A stretch of 32,074 nucleotides of DNA. It comes from UBA1181 sp045113275. GTDB lineage: Bacteria; Bacteroidota; Bacteroidia; Bacteroidales; Paludibacteraceae. The first letter of the stretch is position 1. The number at the start of each line of letters is the position of its first letter. Location of the stretch: positions 1 through 32,074 of the forward strand of contig JBGUIU010000083.1 of the NCBI GenBank assembly GCA_045113275.1. The letters are read 5' to 3'. Positions 1 through 8,740 of this stretch are shown here, one piece after another. The notes under the pieces were generated by a model that had not been told where the DNA came from, made no database searches, and worked only from the letters and a program-made list of their open reading frames with translations. The translations under genes and the position numbers were made by a program.

Positions 1-3000
1 CTTTCTTTATGGTAACTTTCTTTAGATACGAATCCTCCATACTTACGTTATTATACGATATATCATGGTAAATATCGTTAATAGACATCCACATCATGTT
101 GTGCATGACAGTAAGTTTTATTATACGAGAATCAGTAGTTCCTTTGCTATTGGTTACCTTGCACATGTATTCATAGAAACGACATACACTAGGCACAGTC
201 ATTGTCAGTTGAGGACTCTTTGCACCTTCTATAAACGAACTCTCGTCATCCCCATTTTTTAATTCTCTGTAATTATAAGTGAAATTAGTTTCATCCGAAT
301 ATTTTCTAGTGGCTTCATACCATTGATATTTATTTTTTTCTCCTGAAACTGGCAATGCTTCAACAGAGAATGAAACGATATAATTCTTCACCTCATCCCA
401 TCTTGAATCTATACTGCTTAGTCTATAATCAGCCACCTTCACTCTCTTGTCATCCGAACAAGAGATAATGGTAGGAACTCCACCTGTGGCAGTTTTCAAC
501 CAATACTTTTCACCACACTCCGTACATTGCTTGTAAACATAGCCTTCATGTTCGGTAGAAGTCACCCAGTCACCATAGGTGTGACGTGATTTCCTTGGTG
601 CTTCATTGGCTGCCAATTCATGACCATGGTCGTCTGTTGCCACGCAGATTTTGTAATGGTAATTTGAATAGATCGTGTTGAAACCAGACGATGGATAATC
701 ATCCTTCACATCTGAGCTCCACCATTCGTCACCGCCATTATACCACCAATATGCCAGAGGCTTCCATTTAAAGTTATGCGAAGCATTAATCGACACGCTA
801 TCCGTTGAAACGGTTCCCTTTTCATTGGAAAGGACACAGAAACACCTTACTGAGCGGAAACATGCAAGACCAGGAACGGTAATAGTAAAATAGCTATCCG
901 CAGAACCGTTCACATACAGATAATCATCCTGATCTTCATTATAATCCGTTAACTCATACCATTTTTTATTATAATCATCCCAATAAATCACATGCCATCT
1001 ATATTCAATATCCTCACCTTTTGCCGAAACAGAGAAAGAGATCGTATCGTATTTTTCCTCACCATCCAAATCCTCCAATTTATCGAAGTCCGGTGTCACG
1101 CACTTCACACTCTTAGGTTGTCTAGTGATGATCGGTTGTCCATAATCCGCAATAATATCAGTATGCTGATAGAACTTCTCTCCACAAATGACACAAGCCT
1201 TGTGGCGCAATCCTTCTTGACCGTCAATTGACTCATAATCAACCACCCAATCACCATACTGATGGAGAGCTTTCTGTCCTGTGTATTTACCACAACCATT
1301 GCCAGCACACACCTTATAGTGATAATCAGAATAAACATTTTCATACATTTCGCCATTCAAGAACCAGACAGTCTGCGTTTTAGCAAGTGTATCAGCCGAA
1401 GATGGAAGATAGCTTCTGTCTCTCCACTGCAAATCATGACTCACCTCTACTGCTACAGTATCTGTCGATGCAGTACCCTTTTCATTGCTGACAAGACAGA
1501 AGTAAGAGATCTTATCGGCACACGAGGTAGGACCTGTAATGGTCAAATTCTGTGTTTGAGCTCCATGAATATATAATTCATCATCTGTGTTTTCACCCAC
1601 AGCAGTTGCATGACCTTCAGCATCGCATACATACCACTGATAGTTCAGATCATCGCCTAATGCTTTCGTGAAGAAACTGATGGTATCATACTTAGCTATG
1701 TTATCTATAGAAGTTAACTGATTAGCATCAACGACTTTACATCTTGTCATTTGCGGTTGTCTATAAATGGTTGGAGTACCATCCTCCGATGCCTTACAAA
1801 TGGTACAAATTCCGTTGACGAAATGACAAGTATGCTCCACATACTCTGCACTATGTTTGCACTCCGACTTACATTTTTTACATGTTGAGCAGTAATGATT
1901 TGTCCACTCTTCACTCTTTATACAAATATTATGGAAACATTTCTTTGCCAATGTGTTCGCAAGACAACACTCTTCGCACAACTCGCAATTATCGCAGAAC
2001 GAAAGCCCTGCTCCCTCTACACAGGTTCCACACTTCGAACAGATCCATCCGTTATCTTCACAGCAATCCGAACAGTGTTCGCCACCACTCTCACAACGAT
2101 TGTCTGGCTTGCACTCTTCACACAAAGGACAGTGAATATTCAAATCCAATGCACAATCCATGCAATAGCCACAGTTATCACATTTTTCTACAGATTCAAA
2201 ACACTCTTCACACGCCGGACAATGAGCACCTTCACTCATTCCACACGCTTCGCACAATCCACATTCTTCACAGACATATCCTTCTGTACCGAAACATTCA
2301 TTGCAGGAAGCACAATGAACATAGAGATCCAACGCACAATCTTCGCACAATCCGCAACTCTCACATGCGCCACCCACACCTAAACACTGATCACACTCCA
2401 CACAATGCACATATTTTTCCTCTATACAAGAACGGCACATCTCACAATCATCGCACTCACGTTCCTCTTCACCACAATAAACACATAACAAATCAAACTC
2501 CTCCGTACAATCAGAGCAGAACTTTCCAAACTCTAATTCAACTATATCTTGATCGTCAAAACCACATTTTCCACAATTATCACAAATATACTCTTCTGCG
2601 CAGCTGTTACAATGGCTTTCACTTCCCATCTCCCAACCACATATATCACAGGCACTTCCATCTGCCATACATCCTCCACACTCTACACAATGGCTACCTA
2701 TTCCATCAATACAATCATCACAAGCCAAACAACCACCACAAGGTTCAACTCCTTCATTAAAGAAACACTGTTCACACCATATACACCAATAAGGTTCTCC
2801 ACACGCCTCACAATGATCTGCATTATCACATCGTGAGCAACTACCCGCATTAGAAAGGCAATCACCACACTCCACACAATGCGCATTGTTTGATTCTATA
2901 CAATCGTCACAGGCATGACATCCTTCACAAACTGCACAACCATCCACAAGGAAACATCCTTCACACCATGTACATTGATAGTCCTCCGCACATGACTGAC

Positions 3001-3427
3001 AGTGACTGTCGCCACTCTCACCAACCTCTATGCCACATATCTTACAGCCATCCACATCTGCCAAACAATCACCACATACGGCACAATGAGCGAACATGTC
3101 TTGACAGTCGATGCAGCAGCCACAACTTTCGCAACTTTCTTCACCCTCTGCATAAGAACATTTTCCACAAATACCGCACTGGTAATCCCATCCACACTCC
3201 AGACAATGGTTGGCATCCTCGCCACACACCTCACACGGATTTCCAGAGGATAAACATTCTCCACAGTTTTCACAATGCAGACCAATATCCTCGCAACAAC
3301 TCAAACACGATCCACATTCCGAACACCATTCATCATCTTCTATCCATTCCAAGCAATTAGGACAAACTGCTATGCCCGCTACCACAAAGGCAAAAAGCAC
3401 AAAAATAATAGTGTAAAATCTCTTCAT
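1..3427 (-). CDS. Exported cysteine-rich repeat protein with Ig-like modules (3' end outside window)
   Basis: I do not recognise a named family. The frame opens at ATG 3427 and stays open to base 1, giving at least 1142 residues; the C-terminus is missing. Residues 1-21 form a signal peptide (MKRFYTIIFVLFAFVVAGIA). Residues 22-544 hold about 114 cysteines by hand count, arranged as C-x2-C and C-x2-C-x2-C groups, nearly every other group preceded by His (HCVECGDC, HCPACEEC), with acidic spacers. From about residue 551 three units of roughly 217 residues follow (starting near 551, 768 and 985; the third is cut). Each has an Ig-like domain with RQP near its start and a tail of the form H-x-Y-G-D-W-V ... 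C-x2-C-G-E-K. The signal peptide makes an intracellular zinc-finger role unlikely. Binding of metal or heavy disulfide bonding outside the cytoplasm is inference. No T9SS sorting domain is visible, but it could lie beyond the edge. Confidence 0.88.
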   Translation of the reverse strand, partial: MKRFYTIIFVLFAFVVAGIAVCPNCLEWIEDDEWCSECGSCLSCCEDIGLHCENCGECLSSGNPCEVCGEDANHCLECGWDYQCGICGKCSYAEGEESCESCGCCIDCQDMFAHCAVCGDCLADVDGCKICGIEVGESGDSHCQSCAEDYQCTWCEGCFLVDGCAVCEGCHACDDCIESNNAHCVECGDCLSNAGSCSRCDNADHCEACGEPYWCIWCEQCFFNEGVEPCGGCLACDDCIDGIGSHCVECGGCMADGSACDICGWEMGSESHCNSCAEEYICDNCGKCGFDDQDIVELEFGKFCSDCTEEFDLLCVYCGEEERECDDCEMCRSCIEEKYVHCVECDQCLGVGGACESCGLCEDCALDLYVHCASCNECFGTEGYVCEECGLCEACGMSEGAHCPACEECFESVEKCDNCGYCMDCALDLNIHCPLCEECKPDNRCESGGEHCSDCCEDNGWICSKCGTCVEGAGLSFCDNCELCEECCLANTLAKKCFHNICIKSEEWTNHYCSTCKKCKSECKHSAEYVEHTCHFVNGICTICKASEDGTPTIYRQPQMTRCKVVDANQLTSIDNIAKYDTISFFTKALGDDLNYQWYVCDAEGHATAVGENTDDELYIHGAQTQNLTITGPTSCADKISYFCLVSNEKGTASTDTVAVEVSHDLQWRDRSYLPSSADTLAKTQTVWFLNGEMYENVYSDYHYKVCAGNGCGKYTGQKALHQYGDWVVDYESIDGQEGLRHKACVICGEKFYQHTDIIADYGQPIITRQPKSVKCVTPDFDKLEDLDGEEKYDTISFSVSAKGEDIEYRWHVIYWDDYNKKWYELTDYNEDQDDYLYVNGSADSYFTITVPGLACFRSVRCFCVLSNEKGTVSTDSVSINASHNFKWKPLAYWWYNGGDEWWSSDVKDDYPSSGFNTIYSNYHYKICVATDDHGHELAANEAPRKSRHTYGDWVTSTEHEGYVYKQCTECGEKYWLKTATGGVPTIISCSDDKRVKVADYRLSSIDSRWDEVKNYIVSFSVEALPVSGEKNKYQWYEATRKYSDETNFTYNYRELKNGDDESSFIEGAKSPQLTMTVPSVCRFYEYMCKVTNSKGTTDSRIIKLTVMHNMMWMSINDIYHDISYNNVSMEDSYLKKVTIKK
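1796..3364 (-). repeat. Cys/His-rich coding repeat array, about 30-residue period
   Basis: Within the exported Cys-rich protein the last regular units (residues about 400-500) show a clear register: C-x2-C-x2-C-x2-C-x6-H-C-x2-C-x2-C followed by 5-7 acidic or polar residues, with unit lengths of 31, 30 and 29 residues. Earlier units are looser and alternate a full block with shorter HCxxC and CxxCxxC blocks, for example WCIWCEQC and QCTWCEGC preceding the four-cysteine groups. Repeat copies have diverged at DNA level, so this is an old protein-level array, not a recent DNA repeat. Confidence 0.85.
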
Positions 3428-3501
3428 ACAAATGAATTTTTTGTTTCCTTCTTTATTTTAGTTCTATACAGTGGTTCTTCGAATCACAAATTACACAACT
3501 A

Positions 3502-3509
3502 CAAAATTA
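3502..3509 (-). promoter_or_regulatory. Candidate -7 element for the Cys-rich gene
   Basis: On the minus strand the sequence reads TAATTTTG, matching the Bacteroidota -7 consensus TAnnTTTG. It lies about 75 bp upstream of ATG 3427. The -33 region has only TTTTCG (3528-3533), so the match is partial. It is downstream of the preceding gene's terminator, as expected for an independent unit. Confidence 0.4.
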
Positions 3510-3631
3510 AGTCTTTTTAACATGTTACGAAAAGATTTAGAAGATGAATTGTCCGTCACCATTGATTTATTGACTCTTATCAATTATTTAATCTTCAACT
3601 AATTCCCACATTTCATCTCATACAAAAGATG

Positions 3632-3665
3632 AAAAAAGCCATATACTCTTTCGAATATATGGCTT
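3632..3665 (-). terminator. Rho-independent terminator of the GH5-CBM6-CE1 gene
   Basis: A perfect 10-bp stem (AAGCCATATA at 3636-3645 pairing with TATATGGCTT at 3656-3665) with a 10-nt loop is followed on the minus strand by a T-run (A-run at 3632-3637 on the given strand). It lies about 85 bp past the stop codon at 3749. Confidence 0.85.
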
Positions 3666-3748
3666 GAAAACTGGTAGGGATCAATGTCCTGAAATCTAAT
3701 AAAATTTTATAAACCCCACCACTACTAACTTTTGAATGGATAAATATA

Positions 3749-6553
3749 TTATTTCGTCACGAAATCCTTGTGGAAGAAATAAGGAAGAGCTTGTGCAATA
3801 TAATGTTTAACATGTCCCCACCAATGTTCTTTCCCTTGTGCCACTAGATAATAGAAATTACCTTCATTGAAGTCGGACGTATAATGGAAATGAGACATAT
3901 TCTTCATGGCCTCCATTTGAGGATTCATGTTACCGTACGCCATGTCTTTCGTACCTGTCGCACAGAAGATGGCAAACTGATTATCAGCCAAGCCAGAACG
4001 CTCCACTACATTATTCAACTCTTTTGCTGCATCTTCTCCTGTATTTCCATACCAATAATTTCCACTTAACGGCATATAGTATCCTACGATATCCAAGCAA
4101 TTGGCAAAGACATTCCAAACCGACAAAGACCCCATTGAGAAACCTCCATACGCACGGTGCATACGTGAAGATTGTAATGATTCCAAAGTAGTAACACCTT
4201 CTGCATACGTAGAATACTTGCTCTCCACAAATTGTACAACACTCTCTCTGAACTCCTTCCAGAAGGTTGCAGCCTCACATTTATTGAACGTCGGTGCCAC
4301 TACAATAGTAGGTTCTATAACTCCTTGCTTAATCAGATTATCCAACGCATTCTGTATTTTGACATCATTACCAAATACAGTTGTCTCGTTTTCCCCTCCT
4401 CCATGCATCAAATAGAAGATATTGTACTTCTTATTCTTATCATATCCATACGGCAAATACACATACAATGTGTTATTACCATTAATTCCCGAATAGGTCT
4501 CCTTTACGATCTGTCCTTGCGCACCCCAACAGTCACCCATATAGTTATCCATATCACGATAGGTCATATTGGCATCATACACAAAATCATCTGTGATCAA
4601 TCCATTTTCTCCCGCCTCATCAAAATTAAACAAGATACTATCCAACATCTCATTGGTTGAATAACATACTTGATTATTCTTATAGGCATAAGTAACCGAT
4701 GTTTTAAAGACGATACTATCCAACAACTCATCTGATGCATAAGCAACTTTACCATTTTGGAAGATATTTATCTTCTTTAACTCTACATAAGGTTCAAACG
4801 AGAACCAATCGATATCAAAGAACGAACCATCGATAGATAATCTCAACGTGTGTTTTCCTGCAGTGATCTCTTTTGTAACGCCTGTCACTTCTTTATAGAT
4901 ATCCCAATCACCCGTACTGCCAACCGTTTTTGTTTTTGTGATTGATTCTCCATCTATTTCAAAATGGAATGATGCATTATTATTATCTGTAGCTACATAG
5001 GCAGTATATTTATACTGAGAAGTCTCTTTCACATCTACTGTGTATTCCAACCACTCACCCTTTACTGTCCATCCTAAGCAAGTCCGTCCGCCTTCACTCT
5101 TCACATCTACACCTTCGTCTAAACGTGCACCCCCACCTTGATTCTCTTCTTCCTCATCATGGTAAGCCTCGCCTTCTCCACCTTCATCAAAATTCTCTGC
5201 TTCAATCTTACCAGGGAGAGAGGATACAATGTCATTGTATGGACCTTGTGGTATTTTCTCCGTTTTAAGCGTGGATTTACCATCACAGGAAGGCAAATTC
5301 TTTGCATATTCTTTATACCATTCAAAACATGTCACGCCACATGCTTCTGCAGGAGAAGCTTCTTTTAAGAATGCTGGTTGCACCTTCCCTGATGATAAGA
5401 ACTCATTCATATCAACATAGTCATTTGTACTCGTCAAGTTCATTGAAACATTTCCATAGTAATCTTTCATGGCTTTAAATGCATTTCCCCACTTAGAAGT
5501 AGAGGCCGTCCCCCATGTGCCATAATTACCTTCTGTTTCATAGTTACCATCATATTTCTTTATAGGATTACCATTCGCATCATATTTAATCTTTCCTGGC
5601 GACCAATCGATCTCCGTGATCACCACAGGTTTACTGGTAACGCCTGGTACTTGTTTTTTGAAATTATCAATAAACGTCTGTGCCGAATAGTTTGCATCAT
5701 CATTTCCGTACCATCCTGGATAAACATGAACCGCAAAACCATAATTATCATCATTGATAGGATATTGGGTATAACTCTCATACGAAGATTGATATCCTTC
5801 ACCTGGAATCCATACGATTCCTGTAAACCCATTCTTTCGTATTTTGTCAACAATTGGTTGGAAGAAATCTGTCTTGGCTGGTCCATTGGCTGGACCCCAC
5901 ACACCATCTGTAGGACGGTTACCATTTGCATCTTTCACACGGACAGGTTCATTTGCCAATTCAATTGACAACCATCCTGCATACGCCTTTACCTTTTCGT
6001 TCTGAGATACGATATCCCACACATCCAAGAGATACTTCTGGTAAGCATCACCCACCTGAATATCTTCCGGACAAACTCCAGGAGGACGCATTATCACATA
6101 CAAGCCATGCGCATTTGCTTCCTCTGCAATAGGAATAAACAAGTTCTCAAGATAATACTTTACTTTATCCCGATCATACGTTGTAGCCAAATCCACTTCT
6201 CCATCTGCTACTGCCCCATCTTTTCTTACCCACGATGGTTCCATATGGAGTCGGAACAAATTACAATAGGCACCTTGTGAATTATCGGTGATTGCTTCAA
6301 ATATCTTCTTAAAATATGCAATAGCTCTAGGAGCAGCGGCTGGCACATATCCGCCCAGATCCCAACTCGTCCATCGATCGTTATTGAACCACATACTAGG
6401 TGTATCCATCACACCATGTAATAAGATCTGATTCCCAGAAGGATCTTTTAGGTATTTTCCATCAACATGAAGGTCTGGTGTACATGTAGCACTTGCTATA
6501 CATGCTGAGACATGTAACAAGACAACTAATATTATACTATTAAATTTTCTCAT
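3749..6553 (-). CDS. Secreted GH5 - CBM6 - CE1 multidomain plant-polysaccharide enzyme
   Basis: The 934-residue product joins two catalytic domains. Residues about 27-400 are a GH5 clan-A glycoside hydrolase: the acid/base Glu is in LANEPV (near 202) and the nucleophile Glu in VITEIDW (near 314). Residues about 450-590 are a CBM6-type carbohydrate-binding module (IEAENF start, WLEYTVDV core). A short linker carries two related motifs (GKVAYASDELLDSIVF, NQVCYSTNEMLDSILF). Residues about 650-934 are a CE1 (feruloyl/acetyl xylan) esterase: YLMHGGG oxyanion region, nucleophile Ser in GFSMGS (near 806), and a late His in EHWWGH. Start: an upstream in-frame TTG at 6589 lies inside the -7 promoter element, so ATG 6553 is chosen. 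The signal peptide has a lipobox-like VSAC (residues 15-18), so it may be a lipoprotein; otherwise type I cleavage would occur near ASA. There is no T9SS sorting domain. The exact substrate (xylan, glucan or mannan) cannot be read from the sequence. Confidence 0.93.
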   Translation of the reverse strand: MRKFNSIILVVLLHVSACIASATCTPDLHVDGKYLKDPSGNQILLHGVMDTPSMWFNNDRWTSWDLGGYVPAAAPRAIAYFKKIFEAITDNSQGAYCNLFRLHMEPSWVRKDGAVADGEVDLATTYDRDKVKYYLENLFIPIAEEANAHGLYVIMRPPGVCPEDIQVGDAYQKYLLDVWDIVSQNEKVKAYAGWLSIELANEPVRVKDANGNRPTDGVWGPANGPAKTDFFQPIVDKIRKNGFTGIVWIPGEGYQSSYESYTQYPINDDNYGFAVHVYPGWYGNDDANYSAQTFIDNFKKQVPGVTSKPVVITEIDWSPGKIKYDANGNPIKKYDGNYETEGNYGTWGTASTSKWGNAFKAMKDYYGNVSMNLTSTNDYVDMNEFLSSGKVQPAFLKEASPAEACGVTCFEWYKEYAKNLPSCDGKSTLKTEKIPQGPYNDIVSSLPGKIEAENFDEGGEGEAYHDEEEENQGGGARLDEGVDVKSEGGRTCLGWTVKGEWLEYTVDVKETSQYKYTAYVATDNNNASFHFEIDGESITKTKTVGSTGDWDIYKEVTGVTKEITAGKHTLRLSIDGSFFDIDWFSFEPYVELKKINIFQNGKVAYASDELLDSIVFKTSVTYAYKNNQVCYSTNEMLDSILFNFDEAGENGLITDDFVYDANMTYRDMDNYMGDCWGAQGQIVKETYSGINGNNTLYVYLPYGYDKNKKYNIFYLMHGGGENETTVFGNDVKIQNALDNLIKQGVIEPTIVVAPTFNKCEAATFWKEFRESVVQFVESKYSTYAEGVTTLESLQSSRMHRAYGGFSMGSLSVWNVFANCLDIVGYYMPLSGNYWYGNTGEDAAKELNNVVERSGLADNQFAIFCATGTKDMAYGNMNPQMEAMKNMSHFHYTSDFNEGNFYYLVAQGKEHWWGHVKHYIAQALPYFFHKDFVTK

Positions 6554-6586
6554 TGGATTTATGGTTTTTATATTAATAACACATCG

Positions 6587-6615
6587 CAAACATACCAGTA
6601 TTTACATCGTTCCAA
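6587..6615 (-). promoter_or_regulatory. Candidate promoter of the GH5-CBM6-CE1 gene
   Basis: On the minus strand TATGTTTG (6587-6594, followed by C) matches the Bacteroidota -7 element TAnnTTTG, with TTG at 6613-6615 placed 18 nt upstream as a -33-like element. It predicts a short leader of about 25-30 nt to ATG 6553 and overlaps the alternative TTG start, which helps decide the start. Confidence 0.6.
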
Positions 6616-6689
6616 GAGAAGAATCGTTGCAATAAACAGAAAATTTGTTGCAGATAGTCGGTTAAAGCCCCTGAAAATCGGACATCGAC

Positions 6690-6725
6690 AAAAAAAGGAG
6701 ATACATCAACCAATGTATCTCCTTT
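6690..6725 (-). terminator. Rho-independent terminator of typA
   Basis: A perfect 13-bp stem (AAAGGAGATACAT at 6694-6706, ATGTATCTCCTTT at 6713-6725) with a 6-nt loop is followed on the minus strand by a T-run of about seven. It lies 24 bp past the typA stop codon. Confidence 0.92.
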
Positions 6726-6749
6726 GAATAATATCAGACTTAAAAACTC

Positions 6750-8558
6750 TTACATTCGATTAGCCTTCTTTCTTTCATTCTCATCCAAGATGATTTTTCT
6801 TAGACGCATGCTATGCGGAGTGACTTCCACATATTCATCACCACGAATATACTCCAAAGCTTCCTCCAAAGAGAAAATGATTGGCGGAATGATTCTTGCC
6901 TTTTCATCAGAACTCTTCGAACGCATATTGGTTAATTGCTTTGACTTTGTCACATTTACAACAATATCATTATCCTTGCAATGTTCACCAACCACTTGTC
7001 CTGCATATACCTCATCCTGAGGATTGATAAAGAAACGTCCTCTATCTTGCAACTTATCCAATGCATAAGCGAAAGCTGTACCTGACTCCATTGCAATCAA
7101 TGCACCATTAGTACGACGTTCGATCTCTCCCTTATAAGGTTGATACTCCAAGAAACGATGTGCCATAACAGCCTCTCCTGCCGTTGCTGTCAACACATTT
7201 GTACGCAAACCGATGATACCTCTAGAAGGGATAACGAACTCCAAATGAACTCTATCACCTTTTCTCTCCATTGTTACCATATCACCCTTGCGAGTAGCCA
7301 CCATCTCAATCACCTTACCAGACACTTCATCTGGCAAATCTATTGTCAATTGCTCAACTGGCTCACACTTAACACCGTCAATCTCTTTGATAATAACCTG
7401 AGGTTGTCCTACTTGCAACTCATATCCCTCACGACGCATTGTCTCAATCAAAACCGATAAGTGAAGGACACCTCTACCGAAAACTGTCCACTTATCTGTT
7501 GTAGGATTCTTTTCTACACGAAGAGCCAAGTTTCGATCCAACTCCTTAATCAAACGATCATTGATATGTCGTGACGTAACAAATTTACCATCTTTTCCAA
7601 AGAACGGTGAGTCATTCACTGCAAACACCATACTCATGGTTGGTTCATCAATTGCAATAGGAGGCAATGGTTCTGGGTTCTCCAAATCACAAATCGTATC
7701 ACCGATTTCAAATCCTTCAATACCCACTAACGCACATAACTCACCACACTGCGCCTCACGCACACAAGTTTGTCCGAAGCCCTCGAAGATACGAAGTTCC
7801 TTTATGTGAACTCTCTTGATTGAGCCATCACGTTTTGCCAAAGAAACATCCTGTCCTTCTTTCAATGATCCTCTATGAATACGGCCTACAGCAATACGGC
7901 CTACATAAGAAGAGAAATCCAAAGAAGTAATCAACATCTGAGGCGTACCGGTCAAAACACGAGGTTCAGGGATATATTTTATGATTGCATCCAAAACTGG
8001 AGTAATATCATTCTCACGAGGACTCTTCCAATCATCCGACATCCAATTATTCTTTGCCGAACCATATAACGTTGGGAAATCCAACTGTTCTTCTGTTGCA
8101 TTTAAATTGAACATCAAATCAAACACTTCCTCTTGCACCTCCTCTGGACGACAATTAGGTTTATCTACTTTATTGATCACCAAAATAGGTTTCAACCCTA
8201 TTTGCAATGCTTTTTGAAGTACAAAACGCGTCTGAGGCATAGGTCCCTCAAAAGCATCCACCAACAAAAGAACACCATCAGCCATATTAAGGACACGTTC
8301 CACCTCACCACCGAAATCAGAGTGACCTGGAGTGTCAATAATATTAATCTTATAATCTTTATATCGGATAGAAACATTTTTAGAAACGATTGTTATACCT
8401 CGTTCACGTTCCAAGTCATTATTATCAAGCATTAATTCTCCTGGCGTTTGGTGATCTTTCACCAAATGACCTGCCAATAACATTTTGTCCACCAAAGTAG
8501 TTTTACCATGGTCAACGTGAGCGATAATCGCTACATTTCTGATTTTTTGATTCTCCAT
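6750..8558 (-). CDS. typA: TypA/BipA ribosome-associated GTPase
   Basis: A translational GTPase of the TypA/BipA family (EF-G-like), 602 residues against 607 in E. coli, so full length. The GTPase motifs are intact: G1 AHVDHGKT (residues 13-20), switch I RERGITI (51-57), G3 DTPGH (75-79), G4 NKVD (129-132). The C-terminal half carries the TypA-typical segment GIIGLRTNVLTATAGEA and ends with a basic tail. In known members it binds the 70S ribosome and aids 50S assembly and stress or low-temperature growth. It stands alone, with its own -7 element just upstream and a strong terminator downstream. ATG 8558 gives the family-typical N-terminus and sits about 25 bp from the promoter. Confidence 0.98.
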   Translation of the reverse strand: MENQKIRNVAIIAHVDHGKTTLVDKMLLAGHLVKDHQTPGELMLDNNDLERERGITIVSKNVSIRYKDYKINIIDTPGHSDFGGEVERVLNMADGVLLLVDAFEGPMPQTRFVLQKALQIGLKPILVINKVDKPNCRPEEVQEEVFDLMFNLNATEEQLDFPTLYGSAKNNWMSDDWKSPRENDITPVLDAIIKYIPEPRVLTGTPQMLITSLDFSSYVGRIAVGRIHRGSLKEGQDVSLAKRDGSIKRVHIKELRIFEGFGQTCVREAQCGELCALVGIEGFEIGDTICDLENPEPLPPIAIDEPTMSMVFAVNDSPFFGKDGKFVTSRHINDRLIKELDRNLALRVEKNPTTDKWTVFGRGVLHLSVLIETMRREGYELQVGQPQVIIKEIDGVKCEPVEQLTIDLPDEVSGKVIEMVATRKGDMVTMERKGDRVHLEFVIPSRGIIGLRTNVLTATAGEAVMAHRFLEYQPYKGEIERRTNGALIAMESGTAFAYALDKLQDRGRFFINPQDEVYAGQVVGEHCKDNDIVVNVTKSKQLTNMRSKSSDEKARIIPPIIFSLEEALEYIRGDEYVEVTPHSMRLRKIILDENERKKANRM

Positions 8559-8581
8559 CGTGTATAAAAATTTTCGAGGTG

Positions 8582-8589
8582 CAAAGGTA
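8582..8589 (-). promoter_or_regulatory. Candidate -7 element of typA
   Basis: On the minus strand TACCTTTG followed by C is a perfect TAnnTTTG match, 24 bp upstream of ATG 8558. A -33 TTTG at the expected spacing is not clear. The identical octamer recurs upstream of two other genes in this window (30917-30924 and 31011-31018). Confidence 0.6.
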
Positions 8590-8677
8590 CAAAAAAGTTA
8601 AGAAATTAGAAATGTTTTTATGATGTACAACATATTTTTTATTTCTCATCGCCTCTGAACGCTACTGTACAACGCAT

Positions 8678-8713
8678 AAAAAAGGGCGTTTGAACAAATC
8701 TCAAACGCCCCTT
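8678..8713 (-). terminator. Rho-independent terminator of the T9SS cargo unit
   Basis: A perfect 10-bp GC-rich stem (GGGCGTTTGA at 8684-8693, TCAAACGCCC at 8701-8710) with a 7-nt loop, followed on the minus strand by a T-run. It lies about 30 bp past the stop codon at 8741 and ends the two-gene cargo transcript. Confidence 0.92.
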
Positions 8714-8740
8714 ATCCCTTATTTTTCAAAGAATTTTCTT

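Larger units (their letters stand above)
3428..3748. other. Intergenic region between Cys-rich gene and GH5-CBM6-CE1 gene
   Basis: This 321-bp gap holds the terminator of the enzyme gene (3632-3665) and, further downstream on the minus strand, a candidate promoter for the Cys-rich gene. I see no credible coding frame and no RNA gene. Confidence 0.7.

Noticed and set aside
1882..2760. Long plus-strand frame rich in His, Asn and Thr
   Set aside because: It is the antisense shadow of the Cys-rich gene: Cys codons read as ACA/GCA and the periodic repeat keeps the opposite strand open. It has no signal, promoter or family similarity.
1900..3360. Periodic short motifs (cacaatg, tcacaa) resembling a CRISPR or direct-repeat array
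   Set aside because: Motifs are only 6-8 bp, irregularly spaced in multiples of three, and explained by repeated HC-x-x-C codons.
1796..3364. Cys-rich block as a DNA-binding zinc-finger or transposon-derived protein
   Set aside because: A clear signal peptide precedes it and Ig-like modules follow, so the protein is exported. Spacers are acidic, not basic.
6554..6589. Upstream TTG start adding 12 residues to the GH5-CBM6-CE1 protein
   Set aside because: The TTG overlaps the -7 promoter element and would place non-signal residues before a good signal peptide.
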